DNA of 64,000 bases from Rotaria sp. Silwood1 (Eukaryota > Rotifera > Eurotatoria > Philodinida > Philodinidae). Numbering within the stretch: the first letter of the stretch is position 1; every line of letters begins with the position of its first letter. The DNA lies in NCBI GenBank assembly GCA_905250075.1, contig CAJNOP010000101.1:148570-212569 (forward strand), given 5' to 3'. Below the pieces are notes generated by a model. That model saw only the letters and a list, made by a program, of their open reading frames with translations, was not told where the DNA came from and did no database searches. Positions 35,576 to 48,100 of this stretch are shown here, one piece after another. The position numbers were made by a program, and so were the translations under genes.

Positions 35576-38500
35576 GTATCTATTGCAACCTATGTTGAGC
35601 CATCACAATTCTATATGAGTAATTGATAGAACAGCAGAATTGGACTGTATTTGACAATAAAACAAGAGTTTCGCGGGAGTTTTTTGGTAGTAGCAAAAAG
35701 CATAAATGCTGATCGATTTAACGCGTTTTGCAGAAATTGACGCCATGGAATGCTCATTCTCTGTGTACACAATGAGATGAATTTTTATTACGTTGAATGA
35801 AAATTTCACTTAAAGATACAAGTTTCAGATGAGTGAACGGGTTCGGTGAATGTTTGGAAAATTTTGTCAAGCATCTCTGATACTTTGGGGCTCAATTCTA
35901 GTATCTCTTTCATCCTAGGCGTAACACAGTGTCTGTTCCAATTTACCGATGTCATGTAAATGAGAATTCCACTGCACCATCTGCTCACATTGCTATCTTA
36001 TCGAAACATTATTATAAACATAGAAATATATAGATTCAACAATGAAACATTTTCATTTCATCTTCATATGTCAATATTCTAATCATGAAATCCATTAATT
36101 CACTTGACGATTCTTATACCAATGTAAACTAAAATGTGAACATATAGAGTGAAGAGAGTCAAACAAATGAAGAATGATTGATACTGGCAAATCTCAGTTA
36201 TCAATTTTGAAGACGATAAATGATATCCAAAGAGTGAGTTGGTAGCGAGGATGGTCCAAAGGGACGTTTCGAAAAGGACCAGAATGACTTGACATGCATA
36301 AAGACAAAGTAGCCTATCTTATAACAAAACCAACTTGCTAAATATTTTTATTCTGTCAATAAAATTGAAACGAGAACAGTAAAAAATGATCGAACAGCTA
36401 ATAAGGAAAAGATTTTCATTGAAAATAAACTTCACTAGGCACTAAGAGAATCGCGATAAAACGTCAATGTTTGCAGAAAATAAATATGTTTTTGATACTA
36501 AGTGTCTTATAATAACTGATGATCAATTGTTAATGATATTTTTCATAGTTTTCTTGACTTAGAGAGCTAAAATATTATCAACTATATATTCAATCAGGAT
36601 CTTTCATTTCTGAAAGTTTCAGCTCTCTACTATAACAAGAAAGTATGAAAAATATCATCAATAAGTTATTATGAGATACCCTTTATTGCTTCTATGTTTG
36701 CAAGATGTACCCAAAGATTTTTGACTTCATTTTCAGCATGTATTAAATATTAAATAATTCCTATGTAACATTTATCAGGATAAGCTCTAAACAACAGTGA
36801 GAGGCAATTCTGGGGTGCAGATAGCTAACCGTCTGGATGTAAGGCTAGCAACCTCACAACTGGACATTAAACAATTCTTTTTAATGAAAAGAAACAATAT
36901 TTTTTTGTTTCTCACCCTACACTGCAGACAGTGACAGGTCTTATAATCATAATAAATAAAAAAATCGACGCAAAAAAAAACAGGAAATTAATTAAGTACC
37001 TTATTTTTAAATTTTTATGACTCGTGACCAGTTTTCAGGCGTTTATGAGCAGATTCCATTTGCAAATCACACTAGCATTCGTTGCTAGATTAGAAGAGAT
37101 TGAGGATAAAACAACTTGAGTTTTGGCATGGCTATCAAGTTGCCTTCTTACCGCTTTCTAATTCGTGACTATTCCGAAAACAAATAAAGCAGTACAAAGC
37201 ATACTTTAAAAGATCTGGATAAGCACATAACACAATGATCAGATGGATAGGCCTATTCTGTGGGATTTATTTCATCCATGGAACATTGACAGAACATGCT
37301 TTACAATCAAACTGATAACAAACAATTGGATCAGATAAAGCAAACAGTGTTTTGATTGAATGAAAGAGCTGTTTATTGATTTGAGAAACGTCTGCAATTT
37401 TATGTTCCGCACAGATGTATTCAGAAAATCACACATACTGTTTTGAATAGATCAACTTGAATAAATTACATAGTGCGTTAAAATGTATGATTGATGGAAC
37501 GGTTTTTAGTTTTCACAATACTTATCATCTTTTCTATTGTGTAATAAACAACAACAACAAAAATAAATTCATAATATAGTTCTGTCTCCAAAAGGACAGA
37601 CGACGGTTTTATTTTGGTAAATACGAAAGACATCGGCTTGAGTATAGATAGAACAATCATTTACTGTTGTTTCACCTGATAAAACAGGGATAGCAAAGAA
37701 AGAGAAAGTGTCTGTTGAAGGCAGCACAGCTTTTGTTGTAGAGTAAGAAGAAAGAGATGACGACGAAGCCATTTTTTGATTGAATATTGTCCGACTAGAT
37801 GGACGATCAATGATATACAATAATGTCTAAATACAATTTGGATGTTGTCACAAACTATCGAAACATTTGGTCCCAATCAAATAAGAATAATTGAAACAAA
37901 CTGTTCATTTTAGCATTATATACCGTTTCAAGTAATAAAGGCTATGCATAATACACTACTGTTTTCAATTCTACTCACAAGTTTGATCGACTTCAGTTGT
38001 TTCGATATCAATCTAGTCTTTTGATCTACTGATAGTTCAATCAATCACTTAAAAAAAATGTGTAAGATATTATTTTGATACTCACGATACAAAAATAACT
38101 AAGCATTTTCAGTAAATTATTCAAATATATGAAAGTTAATATTGAAAGGAATACTTGTATAGCCTTTTTTTTCCATATCCATATGAATTAACATTTTGCA
38201 AATTTTGTTTTTCAAAATTGTATTCTTTATTCTGTTATTTTAAAATAGAAATCTTTGATATTTTATGTTGGAAAGTATTCGTCAAGTAAATCGAATAAGA
38301 TTCTTCTTAAACATGAGTTACAGTTCAATACATATTATGTCATCAAAACCACCTGCAATAAAAATAAAGGAGACCATCTTCGTAATTTCTTTTGCATGAA
38401 AAGACTAAAAAAAATCGAAAGAAAGATGAGTCTCTATTGCTTAAGTAGATTGATTTTGTTGATTAAATGCATTCACGTGCATTTATATATATACCTTTTT

Positions 38501-39162
38501 TCTTGATTTTATCGTCTATGATTTTTCTCTTTTCTTTTGATCTTTTTCTTTCATTGTGTTACAAATGCAACATTATAGCCTACACTCATATTGATGCATT
38601 CATACTCATATCGTTGTATGCATTTTTTGCAGTCATTCTAATTTACCTTTGCTATTCTCGTGTAAGCACTTCGAAGTATAACGATAAATAGGTAAAATAA
38701 AAAAGAAGCATAATAAGAACTTTCGATAAATCATTTTTATTGTTTTTTATCACGTAATATATTCAATGAAGATATTTGATAGATTAGCATTTTTATATGA
38801 CTATAGGCTTTTTTACATAGATAACTTTAATTTTATTACAAATCTGTTTAAGAGTTTGTCACAATGAAAACTTTCTTCTATATATTGGCGAAAAAGAAAA
38901 AAGCCTTCTATGGACTATACTTTGTCTGCTGTTTTTGTGTGGTGTAGCACGTTGTTTTCTTTCTAATTAGTTATTCTCTTATTTCGATAAGAATATTTCG
39001 TTCTATTCACCAAAAACAAAAGTTGCGGCTGCATTCTGTTCACCTTCTCTCGTTTTTCTATCTATTTTCTGTTTCTCTGTTGATTTTGGTTGATTACATC
39101 AATAAACATGAAAACTAATGATTAATACAAATACTATGAATGAGTGAAAAAAAATATTTTAG
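35576..39162. other. Intergenic region before phospholipase D
   Basis: Mostly AT-rich. Short minus-strand frames at 35806-35988 and 37569-37772 (serine-rich start MASSSSLSSYS) and a hydrophobic plus-strand frame at 38467-38691 have no recognisable family. The second could be a first exon of something unrecognised. A hairpin lies at 36501-36680. No promoter element can be identified with confidence. Confidence 0.4.
36501..36680. repeat. Imperfect hairpin, possible decayed MITE
   Basis: The segment from GTGTCTTATAATAACT to AGTTATTATGAGATAC forms imperfect inverted arms. The longest matching block is ATGAAAAATATCAT with its complement, plus AGCTCTCT on either side of the loop. Confidence 0.45.
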
Positions 39163-42100
39163 ATGGCATTTTCTAATGAATCTCGTGGTATTGGTGTTCT
39201 GGCTCATGGTATAGTTGAGATAACTCAACCATTCATTGATTCTGATCATGCAGATGAAAAATACATGGAATATCTGCCATATCCCGACAATAATTTTCAT
39301 GAAATTATTGATGATCGTTTTCAACGAGGTTTGTATACATATTTTTGTTTCTATCTATTTCAGTTCTTTATTATTTAGGTGACAAATTTATTATTGAACA
39401 TATACATCGTCGAACTGGACAAGCATTTGTTCCTAATGTTCGTGTTCATGTTACATCAATTGTGGCTAAACATATTGATAGGTGTCTTGCAACATTTATT
39501 GATCCATATCCATATTTGTAGGTTTAACTAAACAACACTTAAAATAAACAAAATGATGAATTTAATTGATTGAAGATTTTGTATAACAGCTCAACATGGA
39601 CTTAATCGATGGACTATTTATAAGCATTATCGACATTTTCAAGATTTACATAAAACATTGAAGAGTTTCGTCGATGTCGAAAGCAAGAGCTCAACAATTG
39701 ACTTAAACATGTACGTATGAAATAGAATAATTAAAAACCAAAATATATCTTAAATCCCTTCCAAAAAATAAGATTTGAGATATTTACGATAGTGTTCTCT
39801 GATGGAGCTGGATACCAGAGAGCAGATTTGGAAAAAAATAATTGAAGTCTGTATTTTTAGTATATCGTCAATATAAAAATATATCTTCACAAAAACGATT
39901 ACATATTCTGAAAGCTTTCGAATTTTTGTATCACCCTACGCAATTACATTTGAGTTTGTATTCATTTAATAGAAAATAAATCGATTGCAATGAATATAGA
40001 AATATATTTTCAAAGAAAATAGTTAGATATATGTTGAAAGCGCTTGATATTCTTTATCTTGCTTTATATTTGTCTACTAGCTTGCATTTATTTTTTGCAG
40101 AAATAATGTCAATGTGATGAAGAACTAAAAACCCAAAAAAAAACAGTTAAAAAGAAACAATTTTCATTGGTTTGCTGAGTACATATGGATAATACTTTAA
40201 TTGTTCTTTAAAACAGAAAATGGACTAGAGAAGAAGAAATATACATAGGCAGATAGAGAATTTAAAGCTCTATCAGAATGTAGATTTGTTTTTGTTGAAA
40301 CTCATTTTCATGGTATTTATTATTGAACCGACAAATGTAATAAAATAGCAAAAAAACTTCAATATTTCATTCTTATCATTGAGCGGTTTCTTCATCATAC
40401 TTAAATAATTTTTACATCAAATCAATACAAGCTGGTTGACAGATACATATGGAAATAACGAATTTCAAGCGCTTTCAGAATATATACCACTTTTTGTTGA
40501 AAAAGTATGCCTGTAGCGATAGAAAATACTTTATTGCAGTCGATTTATTTTCTATTATGTGAGCGTGTGAGGATGGTTTGTCTATAGCCGAACATTCACA
40601 ACCGCATCCGAACTGGCTCTCAGGTTGAGTTGCGTTGCAGGGCTCTAGTCTAAGAGTAATTGATATTTTTATAACAACCATAGGCGGCGGAGCCACGAGG
40701 CCTGGATAGGCTCGAGCCTACCATAGATTGAAGTCGGGTAGGCTTGGGTAGGCTCGAATTATCCTAAATTAAACATATAAAAAAGCTTGAGTAGGCTCGA
40801 ATCGTCTTAGATTGAGGAGATAAAATAGGCTTAGATAGGCTCTGTTTAATGTTAGAATTCTCTAAAGGGTGGTTCAAAAGTTTCGACCACTCTCTATAAA
40901 TCGATAGTATCTACAACAAACTTATATGAAGTTATTGATCAAATTACGTCATCTTTTAGAGAAAGATAAGAGTTATCATCTGAAAAAATATTTGGAAATA
41001 GATCTGGCATTTCACCAAGACTTTGTAAAAAAAGAAAAAGAGAAAAAAAGATGCCCCAGCATTCTTGAAAAAAAAGAGACTTTGAATAAAAAAGAGGAGA
41101 GAAAGAGGCGTACAGTTTCCTTTCGAAGAAAACTAAAACTCATCGGCACTATAGTACTATAGATCTGACAAAACTCGTACGTTATCAGTATAGGTTGAAT
41201 ATGACTTGAAAGAGAAAAACAAAAACGAAACTTCCAAATTGTTCAGAGATTTTTGTGCAGCTGCTTATTTATCCATTAGAAAACCGGAAAACATTAGAAA
41301 AATATTCTAAATATTCTATCTGCATAGTATCTGAGTATAATATTACTGTCTAACTAAGTAGGTATATAGAAATAGAAATAATCAAAATTCATTAAATGTC
41401 CTTTTTGCGTTTTGTTTCTTTTTTTCGGATGGCTGCGCATGTGAGAAAGTTTTTCTTGCGCTTTTTCAATTTTCGGCAATTCTTACGTGATTTTGACCAT
41501 TTTTCGCAAGTCAGTTTCACTTTTCCGTTTCTCAACATAAATTAATACATTGGTTGCAACTGTGTCCAGACAGCAGGTTCGTGGGAATCATTTGAGCGCG
41601 TGCTATCGAAAACGCTTAATTTTTCGCAGTGACATATCATCATCTTCTTGGGTTCTGTATAAAACGACTTACTTGTATTGAGTAGATTGTATGATCTCTT
41701 ACTTTTTTGTTATCGGATACCCTGTTTGTTGCTGTTGCATTTCATCATATCCGATTTCTTCCAAGTATCATCAAACCGTTGTCAATATTAACCCATGTCA
41801 AGCAAACACGCTCGTAATTAGAGAAATACGGCGTTTCATATCGCCCAGTAATGTGATCGTATAAATCCGTGATCGTATGCGCAAAAATATGATCGTTTAT
41901 AGACAAACAAAGCTCGTTTACACTTTTCGTTTTACTTTATATTTCTTCGTATACGATTATATTTCTCCGTGTACTGTTTGGAGATATACGAACCTCTAAA
42001 ATGTGATTGTATACGAAGAAACTCGGAAAAAGAGGAAGAGCGGTTACTTCATTTTCTGATAAGCAGAAATCTTCAACTTATGTTATCATACTATCAGAAG

Positions 42101-45100
42101 CTATCTTGCCGAACAAATCCCATTGAATCTGACAGAATTCTAGACTGAGTCTAGTCATCCTAGGAACTCTTTGCTTTGAAGCATGCGCCACGCTACGAGT
42201 TACCTATCCATTGTTAGATACATATCACAAGCTTCTCTGGGGCCGAAAAAAATGGTCAAGAAACGTGAGCTCAAGATTACAATTTTACATGTCGATCATA
42301 ACCAGAAAAACATGTTAAGATCGTGAGAGAATGACGATTTCATATTGGAAACATAATTGAGTGCTTTTGCTTCCGCTAGAGAACTACAAAAATTGGGTTC
42401 CGATTATGGCTATATAATATCGCTGAAGTTGATCACTAAAATCTATATATATAATGTTCAGTGTCTGTCTGTGTGTTTGTCTGTGTGTCTGTGCCGGGTT
42501 AAAGGTCAAGGGTCAAAGGTTAAAGGTCACATAAGGCTATAAGGGGAGATCTCCAGGGACTATTTATGGGGACTTATAGGTCCCCAAGGGCTATCCTATG
42601 GGGTAGTCATAGATCCTCAAGGGCTATTATGTGGGGATACACATAGGTCCCCAAGGGCTATCCTATGGGGGTTCCCATAGGTCGTCAAAGGCTATCCTAT
42701 GGGGATACCCATAGGTCCTCAAGGTAGAGTCCTGCGCGGGTTTGATTTTTCGAACCCGCACCCGACCCGAGGTCTTTTAGTCGTACCCGTGCCCGACCCG
42801 ACCCGACAAGGCTCAACCCGAGCCCGACCCGACCCGACAAGGTTCAACCCGAGCCCGACCCGACCCGAGGATAGTTGGACCCGAGCCCGACCCGACCCGA
42901 GGATAGTTGAACCCGAGCCCGACCCGACCCGAGAGATTTAAATTCGTTTATTTTATAAAGATACATCAGTTTATTGCAATATTAAGCATAAAAAATGATA
43001 GAAGCTTTATAGCAATAAAAAACACATAGATAATCATGATTGCAAAAAAAACCATCACAACTTAGTATGATCACATTTCCATTCAAATACATACATTTCA
43101 AACAGTTAAGATCGATAATGATCATAACAATAAGTATCGTACAAATATCAATAATACATCTTCAATTTATACAAAACAACTGAAAAATTTCGTAAAAAAT
43201 AAGAGAGTCAAGTGATTCTGGTGATATTTGTTGACGTCGAACTTCAAGAATCCGACCTGTTTTACTGAATATTCTTTCAGATACAGCAGAACCTGCAGGT
43301 ACTGCTAAGAGAGAACATGCCAATAATGATAACCTAAGGGGAATCAAATTTAAATTAATTTATTGAATTTTTCTTGTGCATTTAAAGAGAATGATATAGT
43401 AATCAAGAAACTCACTTTTTGTATATGATAGAGTGTTTTTGCCACCGTTGTAAAAGTGATTCTCCTTTTGGGTATGATATTTTCGCTTTAATATAATCAT
43501 CTACTTTATCCATCGGCCTCTTATCATCATCGTCTGATGATGAGTCTACAAATGCATTAAAAGACTTGAGAACATCGTGTACAGTGTCTATTTTAATACG
43601 TTTTTGATGTGTTGAGGAATTGTTGTTGGTACCTGTCTCTGTTGTTTCTTCATCGACTTGTTGATCTATACCTAGAGCTTTTAAAAGTATTCGTATATTT
43701 TTAATAACAGCATTACGTTCTGATTTCATTAGACTCTGAGAATCATTGATCAATAGAATTGAGTTTTATTATTCTATGAGTTTAAGACGAACGAAAATAG
43801 AGGGCAAAAGCATACATACGCAAAAAAATCTGACCCGATAAAAACCCGACATTTTTTAATTTCAAACCCACACCCGACCCGACCCGACGGCTGACAGACC
43901 CGTACCCGACCCGACCCGATAAGATTGAACCCGAGCCCGCCCGCACCCGACAAGATTGAACCCGAACCCGCCCGCACCCGCGGGTCGGGCTCGGGTGCGG
44001 GTCGGGTCGGGTCGGGTTGCAGTACTCTACCTCAAGGGCCATTCTATCGGGGTACCGATAGGTCCCCAAGGACTATCCTATGGGGGTTCCCATAGGTCGT
44101 CAAGGGCTATCCTATGGGGGTACCCATAGGTCCTCAAGGGCCATCCTAGGAGGTACCCATAGGTTCTCAAGAGCTATCCTAGGGCGGTACCCATAGGTCC
44201 TCAAGGGCCATCCTAGGGAGTACCCATAGGTCCTCAAGGACCATCCTATGGAGGTACCCATAGGTCCTCAAGGGCTATTATATGGAAGTACTCACAGGTC
44301 CTCTAGAGCTATTATATGGAGATACCCATAGGTCCTCAAGGGCTATTCTATGGCGGTACTCCTGGGCCGTCAAGGGCTATTACATGAAGATACCCATAGG
44401 TCCTCAAGGACTATTATATGGAAGTACCCCTGGGCCCTCTAGGGCTATTATATGAAAGTATCTCTGGGTCCCCCGGAGCTATTATATGGAAGTACCCCTG
44501 GACTCTCAAGGGCCATTATATGGAGATACCCATAGGTCCTGAAGGGCTATTACATGGAGGTACCCCTGGGACCTCAAGAGCTATTATATGCAGGTACCTC
44601 TCGGTCCTCAAGGGCTATTATATGGAAGTACCCCTGGGCTCTCAAGGGCTATTATATGGAGATACCCATAGGTCCTCAAGGGCTATTCCTATCGGGGTAC
44701 CTTTGGGTCCGCAGGAACTATTCTATGGGGGTACGTCTGAGTCCTCAAGGGCTATCCTATGCGAGTACCCATAGGTGCTCAAGGGCTATCCTGTGAGGGT
44801 ACCCATAGGTCCTCAAGGACTATTATAATGAGGAAGCCACAGGTCCTCAAGGGCTATTGTATTGTGGTACCCATAGGTCCACAAGGGCTATTGTATTGTG
44901 GTACCCATAGGTCCACAAGGGCTATAAGGCTATAAGGGAGTAGGGAATAAGGAGATAATGATATAAGAGTAAAGGGGATAAGAGGCTAAGGCTACATGGG
45001 CATAAGAGATAAAGCTAAAAGAGTATAAGAGGATAAGGGTATATGGTATAAATGGACAAGGCTGGAAAGGATATAAGGGATAAGGAAATAACGGAATAAG

Positions 45101-48100
45101 GCTAAAAGAAGTACTACAACAAGAGTATGAGTCTACAAGGGTATCAGGCTGTACGATCTCTATATGTATATATAATGGGAACTGGGTTTTCGTCTATTTT
45201 CCAATCAAGGCTAAAGGACAGAAGTGAAAATTCACAGGAAAAAAAGCATCCGTGCAGTATGCACGGGCTCTCGCTAGTCATATACTATAGCTTCCTTATC
45301 TATGCAACTTCACTGATCAACACATCAGTTTGTTATGTGATATTTTTGTATGATACGGTAACAATAATCAATATATTCATGAATATTTTTGTCAACGACC
45401 TGCTTCCTCGTGAGAAAAGAGGAAAGGTGGATTTTTTCGAAAAAAGAGGCTAAAAAGAGGAATTTTAAAAGAACAGAAGAAAAGGAGGAAAAAGTGGTGG
45501 AGTCGGATGCCAGCTCAAAGCTGCTAAAATGATCATAACATTATAATAGATTTATCTATTTCGAAATATTTTTTTTAAAGGATAACTCTCATCTTCCTCT
45601 ACAAAATAACACAATTTGATCAATAACTTTCTATAAGTTTGTTGTAGATATTATCGATTTATAGAGAGGGGTCGAAACTTTCGAACCATCCTTTAGTTAT
45701 CAAATTCTACGGAATTTAAATCTAACAAGAGAATCTGTAGAGCTCACTATTATAAACGAAAAAAACAGTCTTTCAATTGACTCTCGGTGCTGGCTTGGCT
45801 TAAAAGTTGAGCCTACCCTAGATCAAGACCGCTCCGCCGCCCATGATAACAACAGTTGTCATTTGATAATACCAAATCTGTCTAAGTGAAATTTTGTATT
45901 CCAGATACTTTTTTTTATCGTGGTTTCATTTTTTTAGTATCAGAGATAAAAATAATGAATACCCACGTTTTCCAACAAGAAATAATCAAATGGCATCTAT
46001 TAATGATTCTATTGTTGATGAACATTGTGTAAATTATACAATGAAATTTCTTTTTTTCCTTATTAATTTGTTTTCTTTTTGGTCGTCTAGCATCTTCTTG
46101 TCGATTATCTCAATAAAGTTCTTAGGCATCCAAAGTTTCGTGCACATCCAGCAACGGTATGAGTTTATCATTGACATTGCTGCTAATTTTAACATACAGA
46201 TTAATCAAATATTTAGCATTCATGAAAAACTTCTTTCTGATTTTTGAGTACATTTTCGCAGAAATTCACTTTTGCCAACTATGCTTTTTCTTGATTCCAA
46301 TATCGCTGAATGAATTCATAATTGAAAACTATCAAATCATATTATAATCTCTCATATATATGTACAAAATTTTGTCATACTTAAGTAATTGACTAAAAGA
46401 TGATTGATTATCATCTGAGAAGTAAACGAACTAAATTGATAACCAGGTCATTGAAATCTGTTCCTTCTTACAGAACAAATAACTATAGATGGTTAATAAT
46501 TGAGATGATAACGAACAGCTTTGTTAATACACCTCTTGTAATTTTTCTTCGATCCTATATTTTGCCTAAAAAGAAAAAAATGTGCAAGAATGTGTCAATT
46601 TGATTTCTAATAAACTTTATTTTTCAAGCAAAAACAAATTACATTCGTACTGGCTAAAATATTTTATTCTTTCTTGTTATTATCCAATTTAGAATAAGAC
46701 TTAAAACAAAGATATTTGGATATTTTTTCAATGTTTAAGTGTTATTATTGAATAGGAAGCTTTATAATGTTAATATAAACAAAAAACATCGAACAATTAT
46801 CATAGTTTCTTTTCCAACAAAATAATATAACTAAGATTTGTGAAATTTGTTTTGAATAAGTAATATTCCGAAACACGATCAAAACAAGGCTTCTTGTCTA
46901 TAACTTTCATGTGTACTTCATGTCATACTTTTAATATCAGTGACAACTGTTAAGGTAAAAGACTGTTCGATAATATGCATATTTAGAAATAAGAATATAT
47001 TGCGAAGAAAATACAACATAACCAAAAAAAATGAGTTATATATGATCTCATAGTTTTGGATTATGAATTCTTCCGACTAAACTGGAGTTAATGACTAAAA
47101 ATTCAACGAAAATGGCAATTGTTTTTCTGATAATATTATGTTCTACTATTTTAATTGTTTTCAGTGTGAATTTTTCGATGTAAGTTGTTTATCCTTCATT
47201 CATGGTTTATCAGTTAGCCGAAAAGAAGGTTATCTATTGGAAAAATCGAATGATTATCATTGTGATCACGGTGCTTTCTTTCATTCACGATATTCTTGTA
47301 ATTTATGCAAATGTCATGATGGTCCAAAGTATGCGTCCTGTCTTTTTTTATAAACTTGATATTCAATAAAAAGAGCTTTCTTTTTTACATATAGATGGTT
47401 TGTTATTAAAGATAGTTATATAGTTGATATACAACCAGATATACACGAAGTATGTTTTCCTATGTTAGTTGATCGTGGGTTTCAAGTTTTAACTGGTATT
47501 CATAATACTGGTCATAATAATAGTATTAAAATAAAAAATTTACAACGTACATTAGTTATTAAATGTTCAACAGCACTTGATTGTGATGAATGGACACAAC
47601 ATTTATCAAACTTAATTGAACAAGCAAAAGATTTTGTCAGTGCACTACAAAGTCGATTTAATTCATATGCACCTGTTCGAGAAAATCAATTAGCTTATTG
47701 GTAAAATAATAATATGGTCTTCTATTCAAATAGTATATTTAATATAGGTTTATTAATGGTAAATCATACATGGAAGCTGTCGCTAAAGCACTTTTAACTG
47801 CTAAAGAAGAAGTTTTTATTACTGATTGGTGGCTTTCACCTGAAGTTATGTTGATTAGACCAACAGATGATGAAACATTTCGACTAGATAATATACTAGG
47901 AAGAATAGCTGTAAAAGTTTGATTTGTTTTATTATTCATATTTGTTCAAATTTTTATCTGTATATTGTAGGATGCAGGAGTTCGTGTTTATGTGATGCTT
48001 TTTAAGGAGATGTCATTTGCTTTAGGTTTAAATAGTTTACATACAAAAAAAACTTTAGTTTCTAAAAGTAAAAAAGGATTTATTAAAGTCAGTTTAACAT

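Larger units (their letters stand above)
42545..44930. repeat. 34-bp minisatellite inside the Helitron
   Basis: Tandem units of 34 bp with the core words GGTCCTCAAGGGCTAT and GGAGATACCCATA run at 42545-42724 and 44030-44930, roughly 30 copies, split by the hAT insertion. Since 34 is not a multiple of three, open frames across it (for example 44418-44774) cycle through three peptide phases and are not genes. 44931-45120 continues as irregular GATAAGG-type repeats. Confidence 0.9.
42442..45277 (+). mobile_element. Non-autonomous Helitron
   Basis: The 5' end is TCTATATATATAATG followed by GTCTGTCTGTG words, typical of animal Helitrons. The 3' end has a perfect 7-bp hairpin (CCGTGCA at 45250-45256, TGCACGG at 45260-45266) 7 nt before CTAG at 45274-45277. 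The bases outside are A (42441) and T (45278), as required for insertion between A and T without target duplication. It carries no Rep/helicase gene. The interior is mostly a 34-bp minisatellite interrupted by a hAT element. Length without that insert is about 1.5 kb. Confidence 0.85.
40679..45845. mobile_element. Outer TIR element, hAT-like 8-bp target duplication
   Basis: The ends CATAGGCGGCGGAGC and, from the other strand, CATGGGCGGCGGAGC match at 14 of 15 positions. They are flanked by perfect 8-bp duplications ATAACAAC at 40671-40678 and 45846-45853. Long sub-terminal arms also pair (about 40865-41010 against 45545-45715, sharing CTCTCTATAAATCGATA). An 8-bp duplication is the hAT signature. 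No transposase belonging to this element is visible, so it is non-autonomous. Minus the inserted Helitron it is about 2.3 kb. It lies in intron 3 of phospholipase D. Confidence 0.85.

Noticed and set aside
38467..38691. Hydrophobic 74-codon frame with two possible membrane segments
   Set aside because: The composition follows the local T-rich sequence and nothing else supports a gene.
40926..41162. Lys/Arg/Glu-rich 78-codon frame
   Set aside because: It starts inside the sub-terminal arm of the outer transposon and has low-complexity A-rich composition.
42725..42941. Arg/Pro/Asp-rich frames at the ends of the inner hAT element
   Set aside because: They are translations of the CCCGACCCG terminal repeat arrays.
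44418..44796. 118- and 80-codon Gly/Pro/Tyr-rich frames
   Set aside because: They lie wholly inside the 34-bp minisatellite of the Helitron; the repeated peptide changes phase as expected from a 34-bp period.
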